A DNA stretch of 64,000 nt from Acanthosepion pharaonis (Eukaryota; Mollusca; Cephalopoda; Sepiida; Sepiidae), in assembly GCA_903632075.3 (NCBI GenBank), contig CAHIKZ030000579.1:725001-789000 (forward strand). Reading direction: 5' to 3'. The translations under genes and the position numbers were made by a program. This document shows positions 52,200 to 61,922 of the stretch, one piece after another; the stretch's first letter is position 1, and each line of letters starts with the position of its first letter. Below the pieces are notes generated by a model, which saw nothing but the letters and a program-made list of their open reading frames with translations, had not been told where the DNA came from and made no database searches.

Positions 52200-52815
52200 T
52201 TGAAAAAAGTACTATAATGAGACACATGCTGAAATGGTCGGCTCTATGTACGACTTCAGAAAGTAACGAACACCTTCTGCCATGTTTTATATTTAAAATA
52301 GTCCGATCAGACCAAAACCATATTTCCTGGGTAAGACGATAAACTGCATCCGACAGCAAGGCCGTTGATTAGGAGGGTTTAAGGAACATAGAACCACCTC
52401 TTAATTGTTGGTGTTCCCAGGTCCAACCTGACCCGGGGTAGTAACGCGTGTCAGGGGCCCAGCTATGGATAAATAGTTAACACCCCCCCGTCAGAAAAAA
52501 AGTGGTTAAAACAATATGAAAGTATAAAAATAGGTTTTAATATCAGCAATACTTCTTTGGAAAAATTACTACCAATAATATATTTTTGAAAAAAAATGTT
52601 ACCAAAAATATATTTCTGAAAAAAATATTACCGACAATAGATTTTTTGAAAAAAATTTCACCAGTAATATATTTTTGGTAAAAAAATATTACCAGTAATA
52701 AATTTTTGGAAAAAAATTATTACCAGCAGTAATAAAAAACATTACCAACAATAAAAATCTTGTCGGCATTAAATAACCCATTGAAGTGTTGTTATGCTGT
52801 AAAACAAAAGCCGTT
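52200..52815 (-). repeat. Inverted-repeat arm A'
   Basis: Reverse complement reads CTTCAATGGGTTATTTAATG, CCGACAAGATTTTTATTG, the same 28-bp units, repeat F copy 4 (52325-52485), TTTGGTCTGATCGGACTATT and GCATGTGTCTCATTATAGTA. It pairs with arm A over more than 600 bp across a 1.2-kb spacer. Confidence 0.9.
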
Positions 52816-53042
52816 AATTAGGAGGTTTTGAGGAATTGCTTGTCGACTCTCTTCCTTCAAGGTGGAAAAGATTCAGCATTGAAAGAAAACTGTTGGACCT
52901 GTACCTATACAAAATAAATTAATGCATATGTATTGTGTCGTAAATAGGAAAGTTGGATATACATATAGAAAATAAGAAGTACTTGTTGAGAACACAGACT
53001 AATGTAATAAACAGTTAATTATCAACACCTTGGTATTTATCC
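52816..53042. other. T-rich 3' LTR-like flank of module M5
   Basis: On the minus strand it follows M5/M6 as the region between module and LTR end does at 56310-56482. No clear end. Confidence 0.35.
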
Positions 53043-53240
53043 GAGTCCTGCCAACAAGGCGGGATGTAGCACAAGGCCAGTTTTTAACGTGGGGCTTTCC
53101 GAGCGCGTACGCTCTGACAAAAAGTCCCCGTAAACACCGTATACACGGTGTCGAGAGCTCTGTATCTCCCCAGACGAGACCTTGGCTTACGGCATAGCCT
53201 CGTCTGGGTTCTTCTCCACCCGAAGGCAGAGACCCGACAA
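53043..53240 (-). repeat. Four-hairpin module, copy M5
   Basis: All four hairpins, with different bases from M1-M4. H2 ACACCGT-ATAC-ACGGTGT (53134-53151). H3 GAGCG-CGTA-CGCTC (53101-53114). H1 sense strand CCCAGACGAGGC/GTCTCGTCTGGG. H0 sense TCTCTGCC-TTCG-GGTGGAGA. Confidence 0.88.
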
Positions 53241-53289
53241 GCAGAATAACGATAATCATGGACTCATCTGTATTTACCCGAGATCTCCC

Positions 53290-53425
53290 TCACAAGTTTG
53301 TTTTTTTACGTGGGGCCAGTATACATAGGGCCGGGTAGGTGTCTACCTTCCCAGACGAGACTATGTATCTTCGGCATAGCCTCGTCTGGATTCATCTCGA
53401 CCCGAAGGCAGAGAGTCGACAAGCA
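53290..53425 (-). repeat. Four-hairpin module, copy M6 (H2/H3 decayed)
   Basis: H1 is the best in the window: CCAGACGAGRCTATG / CATAGYCTCGTCTGG (53351-53365, 53375-53389), fifteen consecutive pairs on the minus strand. H0 TCTCTGCC-TTCG-GGTCGAGA. In tandem with M5, same orientation. Confidence 0.85.
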
Positions 53426-54055
53426 GAGTTAACTGTAATCGTTAACTCATTGCGCTCAGTAAGAAAGAGTGCCGTTTAAATAGTCTTACAGCAGTCCATC
53501 TTGTGGGGGTGTTCAGCTACTCCATAACAATAGCATTCAGCACTTTAAAGACATATTGAAATTTGAAGACTGCAGCCAGCGTTATTCATATGGAAAACGC
53601 TACCGAAAGAACATCTTTGCTGTAGAAGATAAAATCATTTTAATTATGTAAGTATTTAAAAACGATTTTATCTTCATTTTGTAAGTCCTGGATATGACGA
53701 TAAACTACATCCGGCAGCAAGGCCCCTGGTCAGGAGATTGGAGGTGTTGAAGAGCGTGTAACCACTTCTTAATTACTGTTGTTCCCAGATATACCAGGTT
53801 AGGTTCCCAGCTATTGGCACATAGTGAGCCTCACAAACAGAAACACTATGAAACTATAAAAATACATCTTAATAGTTAAAATACCAGCAATACATTTTTA
53901 TATAAAAAAGACTGACATACATAACCAACAATATATTTTATCTGTTGTTCAAGGCATACACTTTGCGTTCAATATATATTTAAATGAAGCCATAAAAATA
54001 TATATTTAAATATGTATATATTTAAATGAAGCCATTAAATGACTCATAGTCGTTG
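53426..54055 (-). repeat. Unassigned plus arm B' (repeat F copy 5)
   Basis: 53690-53960 is a minus-strand copy: repeat F (TAAACTACATCCGGCAGCAAG, GTTGTTCCCAGATATACC), then ACCAGCAATACATTTTTATA. 53426-53689 is unassigned. 53970-54030 holds short TATATTTAAATGAAGCCAT repeats. Confidence 0.7.
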
Positions 54056-54059
54056 ATAT

Positions 54060-54570
54060 TGTTTTTAAGCGATTCACCCCAAGCAAAGCGGGAAGCCACT
54101 AGCACGCAAGGGGTTACAGAGAGTTGGAGCGAGCGTAAATAGGAGTGATAGAGGAAAGGATGAAGAGAAGGATAGGGGATAGATCAAGGCATCTGGAGAC
54201 GTCGATTGACATTACATTAGAATAGTTGGAGATTATAGATATCAGAGAAACAGGAAAAGGGGCGGGAGTTCCACAGTCGAGAGGTGCGAGACATGAAGCT
54301 ATTGGAGTAGAAGAGACGGCTACATTTAACAGTTTCGATAGTGAAGATGACGAGTGAGATGCCAGCCTAGTTGAACGCTTAAATTCATGAAGTCTGGGAA
54401 CCAGCGAAAGCAGCTCATGGGAGCAGTTACCGTTAAAGTATTTTTAAAAAAGACAGAGGGAGGCAACGACACATCTTTGAGAGAGCGGCTGCAGACGAGA
54501 TGCCAGATCAGGGCCAATTACATTGCATATCCGTCTTTCGATTTTGTCAAGGACTTTGAGACAAACAGTT
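54060..54570 (-). pseudogene. LINE-B RT C-terminal fragment
   Basis: Minus strand: KVLDKIERRICNVIGPDLAS, RLQPLSQ, VASLCLF, KYFNGNCSHELLSLVPRLHE, FKRSTRL, then drift. Same block as 49675-50058 but lacking the final FFxRTSxLWNSLP in frame. Stop codon between CLF and KYF. Confidence 0.85.
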
Positions 54571-54689
54571 GATGGAAGGAAGGAAGGTGTCTCTTAGATT
54601 TTTGAAGCGTTAAAATTAACAAGTCATATTTATAGATTACTTTAGGACTAACCTACATTTCTTTAAAAAAAAAACACCGTAAAATGAGA

Positions 54690-55130
54690 GAAATTTTATT
54701 TTTTTTCGAAAATGAAATACACCAAGAGAACAAGGTTAGGTGATGACCATCCGGATGATGTTTTGTTCCTGCCATCGCCAAATATTTCACCTGATGCGAT
54801 GAAGCTATTAAACAATAAGCAGAAAAAAGTGTCGCATTTAATAATTTGCCATTTCTAACTGTATTTAGTTTGTAGTAAGAAATTTTCATTTTTTTGTTGA
54901 TTGTGTTAATTGTTATCCTGCAGTAAATTAAGGAACTTTTTTAAAAAAAAATAAATTTGCATTAATTTGTTTTTGTTTTTTTTTAAATTTCCAGAACAAA
55001 GCATATTTCTGGACAGAGTGGTTTAAGATCGAGACATTTTTTTAATACATTTGATATTATGGCCCTCCTACAAGACAACTTCCTGGCCCGCTCTCTCCAA
55101 AAGGTTACCGACCCCTGGTCAAGATCATCA
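54690..55130 (+). mobile_element. hAT element 3' end, copy 1
   Basis: Transposase C-terminal remnant (FSKMKYTKRTRLGDDHPDDV, NISPDAMKLLN) followed by about 260 bp and the right end CCAAAAGGTTACCGACCCCTGG (55106-55127 region), a typical hAT terminus. Shares more than 150 bp with the copy at 55751. Confidence 0.75.
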
Positions 55131-55325
55131 AAGAGGACTGAAGATGATTATTGATTCAACAGACGGAAAATTTTGTTTTAAATCATTTCAGCACAGGCAA
55201 GTCAAATAAAATTCTCTTATTCGAGAGCAACATTTTCAAAATATATACGATAGAAATTATTAGGAGGATTTGAATAATTATAATCAAGTAATTCATCTAG
55301 TCTAGAAGAATCCTCAACAGAATGC
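55131..55325. other. Unassigned sequence
   Basis: No feature recognised. Confidence 0.4.
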
Positions 55326-55329
55326 AGAA

Positions 55330-55445
55330 ATTACTAGACTGCCGTTTCGTCCTATTTTGAGATTAATCAGCAATCCACTACCAAGAATCGAACCCGTTAC
55401 GATACGACGCAAGCGTCATACGCACTCGACCAATGGGCCTCGGTG
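55330..55445 (-). mobile_element. tRNA-like head followed by a hammerhead-like core
   Basis: Minus strand: GGCCCATTGGTCGAGTGCG (A-box-like, 55438-55420) and GGGTTCGATTC (B box, 55395-55385), then within 20 bases CTGATTA (55370-55364), stem II TCTCAAAATAGGA, CGAAACGGCAGTC (55349-55337). The CAAAATAGGACGAAACG text is nearly that of standard type I hammerheads. One core base is changed (G8 to T). The order, Pol III-type head then ribozyme, is the same as in family R. Confidence 0.6.
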
Positions 55446-55750
55446 ACAAAGAGGTAAGAAACTAGAAATAGCACAGTTTCTGTCGAATTCTGATCTTTAT
55501 TTGATCGATAGTTGATCTCAGATTATAGATGTATATATATAAATAGAAATCATCATGTGAAGGGATTGGGCGCCTGTCCACCTTCTCAACTATAGAAAGG
55601 GTTTGAGCAATGCTGACTTGAACATCGGGATCAACTGCGTGCAATTATTAAAGAAAGGTGACAGCATCTCAATGATTGACTTTCCTGTCACTTGCTGTCA
55701 GCTGCTGACTTCTACAAGAAAAAATGTTTGCCAAGAAGGAATTGAAGTCT
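55446..55750. other. Unassigned sequence
   Basis: Short (TA)n at 55531-55541; nothing else recognised. Confidence 0.4.
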
Positions 55751-56045
55751 ATTGAATAATGCGAAAATGATGGTAACATTATTTGGAATTACATATGCTT
55801 GTAAACTACTTTTTTCAAAAATGAAATCTACTAAAAGACATTTAAAAACAAGGTTGGGTGATGACTTGGATGAGGTTTTGCTCCTGTCATCGACAAATAT
55901 TTCACCTGATGCGATGAAGTTATCAAATAAGCCGAAAAGAGTGTCGCACTGAGAAATTTATCATTTCTATCTGTAATTCGTTTGTAGTTAGAAATTTGTA
56001 GTTTTTGTTGATTGTGTTAATTATTATCTTGCTATACCTGCGGTA
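55751..56045 (+). pseudogene. hAT transposase C-terminal fragment, copy 2
   Basis: VTLFGITYACKLLFSKMKST, KRHLKTRLGDDLDEVLLLSS, NISPDAMKLS, KRVSH then stop. It is the C-terminal dimerisation segment of hAT transposases (FGSTYxCExxFSxMK...RxRLxDExL in the family). The right end is lost where the LTR-like block 56050 begins. Same orientation as copy 1, about 1 kb apart. Confidence 0.85.
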
Positions 56046-56049
56046 AAAT

Positions 56050-56496
56050 ACATTAAATTCGGCCTTGTGGCACATCTGATCGTGTGCGGCGGTGGATAGA
56101 TATCGTCACCAGCTGTGCTGGTCAAACTCCTTGCCTCCGGGTAGAGAGGATCCCCAGACGAAGGGGAGAGTCTCGTCTCGGGAAATAGCTACTCGAACCC
56201 GTTTTATACGGAGTCTACGGGGAATTTTTGGCTGAGCCTACGGGCTCGGATACCCCACATCAAATTCGACCTTGTGCCATATCTGACCGCGTGGGGCGGT
56301 TGGTAGATATCCTGCGGTTGGAGATTCATTGTGGAATTCACTTGACTCATTTATAGGAGTTGACTACTACTTCTACGCGCCCCTGGCAAATCTTATATGT
56401 GTTGTTCTTGTTCTAAGTATTATCGTTCATTACTAACCTTTGTTTGATTATTCTATTCACTAACCTTCCCTAGGTTACAACATTTTGGCGACGAGG
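56050..56496 (+). mobile_element. LTR-like end with hairpin module M8 and primer-site-like sequence
   Basis: Module tail M7 (56055-56095), complete module M8 (56125-56305), then about 180 bp of T-rich sequence and GGTTACAACATTTTGGCG then ACGAGGATTAG (56473-56501). TTGGCGACGAGG right after an ACA end is the kind of primer binding site seen next to many Ty3/gypsy LTRs. No gag follows, so the interior has been lost. Confidence 0.7.
56125..56305 (+). repeat. Four-hairpin module, copy M8
   Basis: H1 outer part CCCAGACGA/TCGTCTCGGG is kept, inner part deleted. H2 is weak. H3 GAGCCTACGGGCTC. Tail CCCACATCAAATTCGACCTTG and TGCCATATCTGACC is conserved. Confidence 0.8.
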
Positions 56497-56603
56497 ATTA
56501 GGCTGAATTACAACAGTTTTATTCTTATTGTTATTAATAAAATATAATAAGTATATCAGATAACGAGTCTACATCCATTTAAAATATTATACACAGACGC
56601 AAA

Positions 56604-56607
<4 letters not shown>

Positions 56608-56671
<64 letters not shown>
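56608..56671. repeat. (TA)n microsatellite
   Basis: About 32 TA dinucleotides. Confidence 0.98.
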
Positions 56672-56673
<2 letters not shown>

Positions 56674-56734
56674 AAATATGTTGTAGTGGTTCCAACGAGA
56701 GAAAAGTATGTCTATTAAAAAGAAGAGAAAAGAG

Positions 56735-56850
56735 GTGCCGCAAACGTTTTTGGTTGTAATGTGGATTTATTTAGAAAAAAATATTATGCTTTGTTTTACA
56801 TAATTTTACTATACGTGTTTCTGGTCTCGCGACCGTCTTCAGGTAAAAGA
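56735..56850 (-). repeat. Penelope-end-like repeat P, copy 2, with hammerhead
   Basis: Minus-strand copy of 46225-46345: both contain GGTGCCGCAAACGT, GGTTGTAATGTGGATTTATT, TAGAAAAAA and TTTACATAATTTTA in the orientation seen here on the plus strand. Confidence 0.88.
56804..56848 (-). ncRNA. Type I hammerhead ribozyme-like motif, best example
   Basis: On the minus strand: stem I TTTTAC (56848-56843) with GTAAAA (56809-56804), six perfect pairs; core CTGAAGA (56842-56836); stem II GGTC-GCGA-GACC (56834-56823) with a GNRA loop; GAAA (56821-56818); stem III from ACACGTAT (56818-56811) with the A15.1-U16.1 pair; A (56810) at the cleavage position. Two weak points: C-A at the base of stem II and one mismatch in the short stem III. 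All invariant core bases are present. Confidence 0.6.
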
Positions 56851-57735
56851 AGACAAGACTTTATAAGGAACCGGAAATCCAAATTCTAAGCAGGCAATAA
56901 AAGATAAAACTCTACTTTTGCTCAAAAGACAGACGAGGAGTGTGAAACGGGTGAAAAGTGAACCTATTTACTCATAATAATCATAGGGATATAGCGTGGT
57001 GACACACAGACAAAATTTAACCTTACATGAATATATAAATGGATGGCTTTCCCTTTGCTGTACTGTGAATAAAATTTGAAAGGCTGATAAAAGATCTATT
57101 CGACATATATCAACTACCGAATATACAGCAGTACCGTTAAAAACTTTCAAACTTCAAAGTGGACATATTTTAAAAGCTTTCCTAAAAGGAGACAAGAAAA
57201 AAAATGAAGAGAAATTCGCCGAAGGCATTTATCTTCCCTGCACGGTAAGTTTGGGAAAAGCTAGAGAATAGAATTTTCGGCAAAGAAATCAATAAATGTC
57301 GTTTCTAGATATCGAACCAAACGAGGTCATCTTTCAACATTTTAAGCGATCCGTTGGAAAAGAAACAGAGTAGTTTATTTTTTTTTGCTTGCATTGGTGA
57401 CTGAATTTCGTGTTACGCATGGAAATATCATATCGTTCTGAATACAGTTAATGTACCGATTCATTTTCGATCACACCTCTCCACATCTCCATGTTCCAAA
57501 TAACTTTCTTTTTCTTTTATCATCTATTTTCGTCCTTGCCCTGCCTTCGATTCACGCAAAGCGGGTTATTCTCCGCTCACTTCTGTTTCTCTTAAATTCA
57601 ATATGTCCTTGGGAGTATGAAATTCGCTAATCCTTCTTTCCCGATTATGTACGCAAAAATTAAAAATAACACCGACATCTCATTTAAACAGAATTATCTA
57701 CCAAAATTACACAAAAATGTAACACTAAAGAATAA
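56851..57735. other. Unassigned low-copy sequence
   Basis: 56497-56607 and 56851-57735 hold no recognised motif. Possibly upstream Penelope sequence on the minus strand, but no domain could be read. Confidence 0.35.
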
Positions 57736-57737
57736 AT

Positions 57738-58300
57738 TTATCCAATAAAACCGCCATCAACCTCCAGGCGACATCGGAATCTCCTGCAACTCTTTTGGAC
57801 TGTCTCCATCTTTAATTTAGTGAATGCTTCCATAGTTCTTGCCTTCAGTTCATCTTTGCCAGTGCAAGGAGTTTTGTTGGTCTCTTGCACAACTGCGCTC
57901 CACACATAATAATGAAGACGGTGGGGGAGGTAGGTGGCCAGATGTAAGAGGTGATGAGGTCGCAGAAATTTTCTCACAGATATGAGTGGTTATCCTGCTT
58001 GTGTGGCATGGTGCCGAGTCCTGATGCCAGACAAAGGATCTTCTAGCAGACACCCACTTGATCCAGTGTAGCACTACCTCCTCAAGGCACTTGATTTAGA
58101 TCTCCGTGTTGGGTCTGAGGCCCGAGGGGACGCTGAATGCAGGCATAACATCGCTATCAGTAATGATCACTGCAAACTACACGATGTTGACTATCTCTTT
58201 ACGAATTCTCTGCACTGACCTCAGATTGATACCCAGACACTGAAATCTTCGTATTGGAGCTTCCGGCGAGAATGCCAAGCAGTACAGCCTGGAGTTTCCA
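57738..58300 (-). pseudogene. Mariner-like DDE transposase fragment
   Basis: Minus strand: FQCLGINLRSVQRIRKE (HTH-like), then DVMPAFSVPSGLRPNTEI, a TAA, KCLEEVVLHWIKWVSA and RRSFVWHQDSAPCHTSR with the second catalytic Asp, then after a frameshift LHYYVWSAVVQETNKTPCTG, DELKARTMEAFTKLKMETVQ and KSCRRFRCRLEVDGGFIG. The PNSPDxNPxD segment carrying the third Asp is destroyed by the shift (LATYLPHRLHYYVW). Inactive; the N-terminal half is largely missing. Confidence 0.88.
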
Positions 58301-58445
58301 AATTTATGGCCGAGAGAATTGCATCATCGTGTTCTTTTTTCTCACAGACGGTGCACAATTGCCCCTACTATACTGCGCAATCAACAAAATCGAAAATAAA
58401 CAATGTGCAAACAAGAAATTTAAAATATAAAATTGCGAGAATCTC
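58301..58445. other. Unassigned sequence before the Helitron
   Basis: No recognised feature. Confidence 0.4.
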
Positions 58446-58880
58446 TCTATCTATAAAAGGCAGGATGTGTGTGTGTGTGTGTGTGTAACGAATGCATGGC
58501 TGCAATTTTCGACTGATTTGCACCAAAATTTACATGCACATGCTCCAAGTTAGCGGGAAGGCCAAAACCGACTTTGCATTTCCCAACTCCCATTGATAGT
58601 GGAAAATTTCGAATTCTGATTCCGCAGAACTGGGTTGTGTATGAAAAAGTATTTGTTGTTAACATTCTTTTTTCATTCGATTTTTCCAGTTACGAGTTCG
58701 TTTTTTAAAGCTGATCGTTTTGTGTTCATTTTGTTTAGTTCTTTTTTCGTAACAGATTTAATGTTTAGTATAAAGCTTCGAAAAAATTCGCAGTGTGAGA
58801 TAGGCAAGAAGTAAGGCATGTAGCAACATCAGCACGGAAAAGGACACTTCTTGAAAGGCAAGGAAGAGCAAAAGATAATC
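58446..58880 (+). mobile_element. Non-autonomous Helitron, copy 3, 3'-truncated
   Basis: 5' TCTCTATCTATAAAAGGCAGG with (TG)n and the same body as copies 1 and 2, lacking an internal block of about 300 bp. It stops at GGAAGAGCAAAAG and lacks the GC hairpin and CTAG end. Confidence 0.8.
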
Positions 58881-58885
58881 CTAAG

Positions 58886-58958
58886 ATTACCCTGAAGATC
58901 CGTTTAGGTGAAACCTAAGTAGGTTTGCCTGGGCCCTTCTGATTATCTTAGGTTTGCT
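58886..58958 (+). ncRNA. Hammerhead-like motif next to the truncated Helitron
   Basis: CTGAAGA (58898-58904), CC-GTTTA-GG stem II, GAAA (58916-58919), stem III ACCT-AAGT-AGGT (58919-58930) with A15.1-U16.1, then T. Outer arms CCTAAGAT (58886-58893) and ATCTTAGG (58951-58958) pair perfectly, but the bases next to the core in stem I do not. Core and stem III are correct; stem I is imperfect. Confidence 0.45.
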
Positions 58959-59187
58959 CTACTTAGTATATTGAGCACTTTACGTAATTGTATTTTTACT
59001 CGATTTTGGCTTTTTTCCCCTTTTTTTTCCCTTTGAACTTGGAGCTTGAACTCTGGACGATTGTTTTCACCTTGGTTTAATGTTTTTGGTTCTTTCTTTT
59101 TTTATTCCCCATTTTTCCTCGGGTACCAATTTGTTCTACTGCAAGTTGAGCTACCCGAGGTTTTTCCAAACGAGTGCCACCATTTAT

Positions 59188-59225
<38 letters not shown>
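58959..59225. other. T-rich sequence with (CA)n and (TA)n
   Basis: (CA)n 59188-59203 and (TA)n 59203-59226; no gene. Confidence 0.5.
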
Positions 59226-59227
<2 letters not shown>

Positions 59228-59345
59228 GAAGAAAGAGTTTAAAGGTGTGCTATATTTATGGGATAAAGTGCTCAATATCAGAGATAGACAGTGTGTAAAT
59301 ATAAAAGTGAACATTGAAGTCTACACTCAGAGGCGACAGGCGGTT
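59226..59345 (+). repeat. Dispersed repeat E, copy 2
   Basis: AGGTGTGCTATATTTATGGG, ATAAAGTGCTCAATATCAG, GTGAACATTGAAGTCTACAC; also preceded by (TA)n, like 49412-49530. Confidence 0.85.
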
Positions 59346-59928
59346 TCATGATAGACGCTTGACACTACATTTTAATGAAAACTCTAACATTTTTAGGCAT
59401 TTAAAACAACATGCCTGCTCGCACACACAATTCCGTTAAATACTTGTCGAAAACACAACTATACTTCGACATGAAAACAATAGACAAAAACTAAAAATAC
59501 TTGAAGCATTATACATCCCAACCTAAACAAAATCAATTATGGCATCTCTACAAATATTCTTAAATGTCTATAATTTGTAACAGAAGCCATTGGTTTATAC
59601 CAACGGATTTCCATACTTCATTCTCCAATTCACTCTCGTGTGGTCATATGTGACGTCATGAGATGCGGTGCGATTTTCGCTTCTAGCGTCTTATATGCGC
59701 GTGTTTATCGTTGCTTAGTGATCAACTATGTAAACAATGACAGACTGTCGTGTCCGTATATTGTTTAATATGTTTGTAATTTACATCTTGGCTTAAGTAA
59801 GCCGAAAGCTTAGATTATATTAAAAAAATATGGATCAATATTGTGAATTTCTTTCTTTGTTTAACGATAATGTTATTAAACTTATCAGATGTTACGAAAA
59901 AAATTTACATAAAATAAAAACATAATTA
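59346..59928. other. Unassigned AT-rich sequence
   Basis: No motif recognised. Confidence 0.4.
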
Positions 59929-60041
59929 AATCGCTACAAAAAAGATTTCATGTTTCAATACTATGATTGTACCTCCACACTATTATCGCCTGAGGAAGTA
60001 CAATCATAGTATTGAAACATGAAAGCTTTTGTGTAGCGATT
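59929..60041. repeat. 44-bp near-perfect inverted repeat
   Basis: Left arm 59929-59972 (AATCGCTAC ... TGATTGTAC) and right arm 59998-60041 (GTACAATCA ... GTAGCGATT) differ at two of 44 positions; 25-base loop containing CGCCTGAGGAA. Confidence 0.95.
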
Positions 60042-60071
60042 CAAAAATGTTTTTTTTTATAATCTCTCATA

Positions 60072-60108
<37 letters not shown>

Positions 60109-60141
60109 GAGAGAGAGAGAGAGAGAGATAATATTAGTGGT

Positions 60142-60192
<51 letters not shown>

Positions 60193-60866
60193 TTATGAAG
60201 AACTTGGTAATCCGTATGGGTAATCCCAAGGAGGATGAAATCCCGAGAGCTCAATGTAACTCCAGAGCTAATATTTATATATATATATATGGGCATTATG
60301 GATAAGGGTGCTTATATGAATATATGTGTTTGTATGAATTGTAGGCACATATGTATAGAGGTATGTGTATGTAAATATGTATATATATGCATATGTATGA
60401 GTATGAATATATATGTATGTGGTATGTATAGGTACTAGCGTAGTTTTTGTGCTAGGTATCCTTGTATATATATGTGTATATGTATTTTGCGTGTATGTAT
60501 GTGTGTATGTATATGAATATATATATGTGCGTATGTATAGATGTATATGTATATATATATGTATATATATATATATATTATTTTGAATATAAAATTGCAT
60601 GTAATCTGTGTATGTATATGTATATAGATGTAAATATTTTAGAATTAATATTTGTAATATGTGTGAATATATGTATAACATAGTAATATAAATACATATG
60701 CATGTGTGGATGGTTATGGGTAGGGTTCTTTTCAGATGCTTGTTTATGTATATAATCGTGTGTGTATATGTAGGTGTATGTATATGTGTATGTTGATGTG
60801 TATATATGTATATATATGCTTGTATATGTATGTATATGTATCTATATGTGTGTGTATGTATATGGG

Positions 60867-60897
<31 letters not shown>

Positions 60898-61020
60898 GTG
60901 TGTGTATGTGTATGGAATGTATTCAAATGGAAGGACATGGGTCATTCTAATGGTGTTTTAAAATTACTCTTTTTAATATTTAATATCATTTTCTCCTTTA
61001 ATGTTCTATAATTAGAATTA
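60042..61020. repeat. (TATC)n, (GA)n, (TA)n and TATG-type repeats
   Basis: (TATC)n 60067-60106, (GA)n 60107-60128, (TA)n 60146-60190, then a long degenerate TGTATG/TATATG region to about 60920. The 225-codon minus frame rich in Tyr, Ile, His and Thr is a translation of this. Confidence 0.9.
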
Positions 61021-61228
61021 TGAGAGGGTATATTTATCTTCTGGGGGTATTTTCATTTTAAATTGATAACTTAAATTTAAATATACCACTCTTTAACTAT
61101 CAATATTAATAGTAAAATATTGACAAATTTTTTTAATAATTAAGCACTTCAGAAGTTACGTAACGTTAAACTTTAACTATGAAATCAACCAAAATCTAAA
61201 TAAATTTCAAATATTAATATATAGGTAA
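61021..61228. other. AT-rich flank
   Basis: No motif recognised. Confidence 0.4.
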
Positions 61229-61922
61229 TCTTACTTATCATAAAACGCAGGTTGTGTGTGTGTCTGTACGTTTATATATTGTTTCGGATTTCCTACATTT
61301 TTCAACCGATTTCAACAAAACTTCACAGGACTACGTAAAATTACCCTGCGGTGGTTCTGATAGCGCCAAACATTGTAAAAACACAATTGTTTTTGCACGA
61401 AATCAATTTGAAAACACGATAAAACACGATTCTGTCGCCAGAATGAAAGGGGGACAATTCATATCGAGTTATACTATAAAAACCCGGGTTATTTGTGTGT
61501 GTGTGTGTGTTCGTTTATATATGGGATCGGATTTCCTACATTTTTCAACCGATTTCAACAAAACTTCACTTTTCTTTCGCAGGCAGTGTTTCTTATTGTC
61601 TTGTACACTTTTTTTCTCTATTTTTACATTCAGAATGCTTTAAAAATTCCATTTACAAAACAATTGTTTATAATAAAATTCTATTCAATCGATAGACTCA
61701 TAAAGATTGAAAACAATGTTTTTGTTTGAGTTTGGGTTTGACCAATTCGTAAAAAAACCCCAAAAAACAAAACAAAACAAAAAAAAAACGAATTCAGACA
61801 TGTGTGTCCGTCACCCTTAAACAATAATCTTTGTCAATTTTATTTTTCAGTCTTTATGATGGTCGATACTTGATCTATTTCTTACTGTTACATCCCCGGG
61901 CAACGCCGGGCTCTACTGCTAG
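61229..61922 (+). mobile_element. Non-autonomous Helitron, second family, with duplicated 5' end
   Basis: A|TC at 61228-61229; TTATCATAAAACGCAGGTTG then (TG)n. 3' end CCCCGGGCAACGCCGGGCTC then TACTGCTAG|T (61919-61922), with hairpin CCCGG-GCAACG-CCGGG 12 bases before CTAG. At 61470-61570 the 5' portion occurs again (ACTATAAAAACCCGGGTTAT, TGTGTG, CGGATTTCCTACATTTTTCA), so the 5' end is duplicated in tandem. No Rep/helicase. Confidence 0.85.

Noticed and set aside
60268..60945. 225-codon Tyr/Ile/His/Thr frame
   Set aside because: Degenerate TATG/TGTA repeat; no domain.
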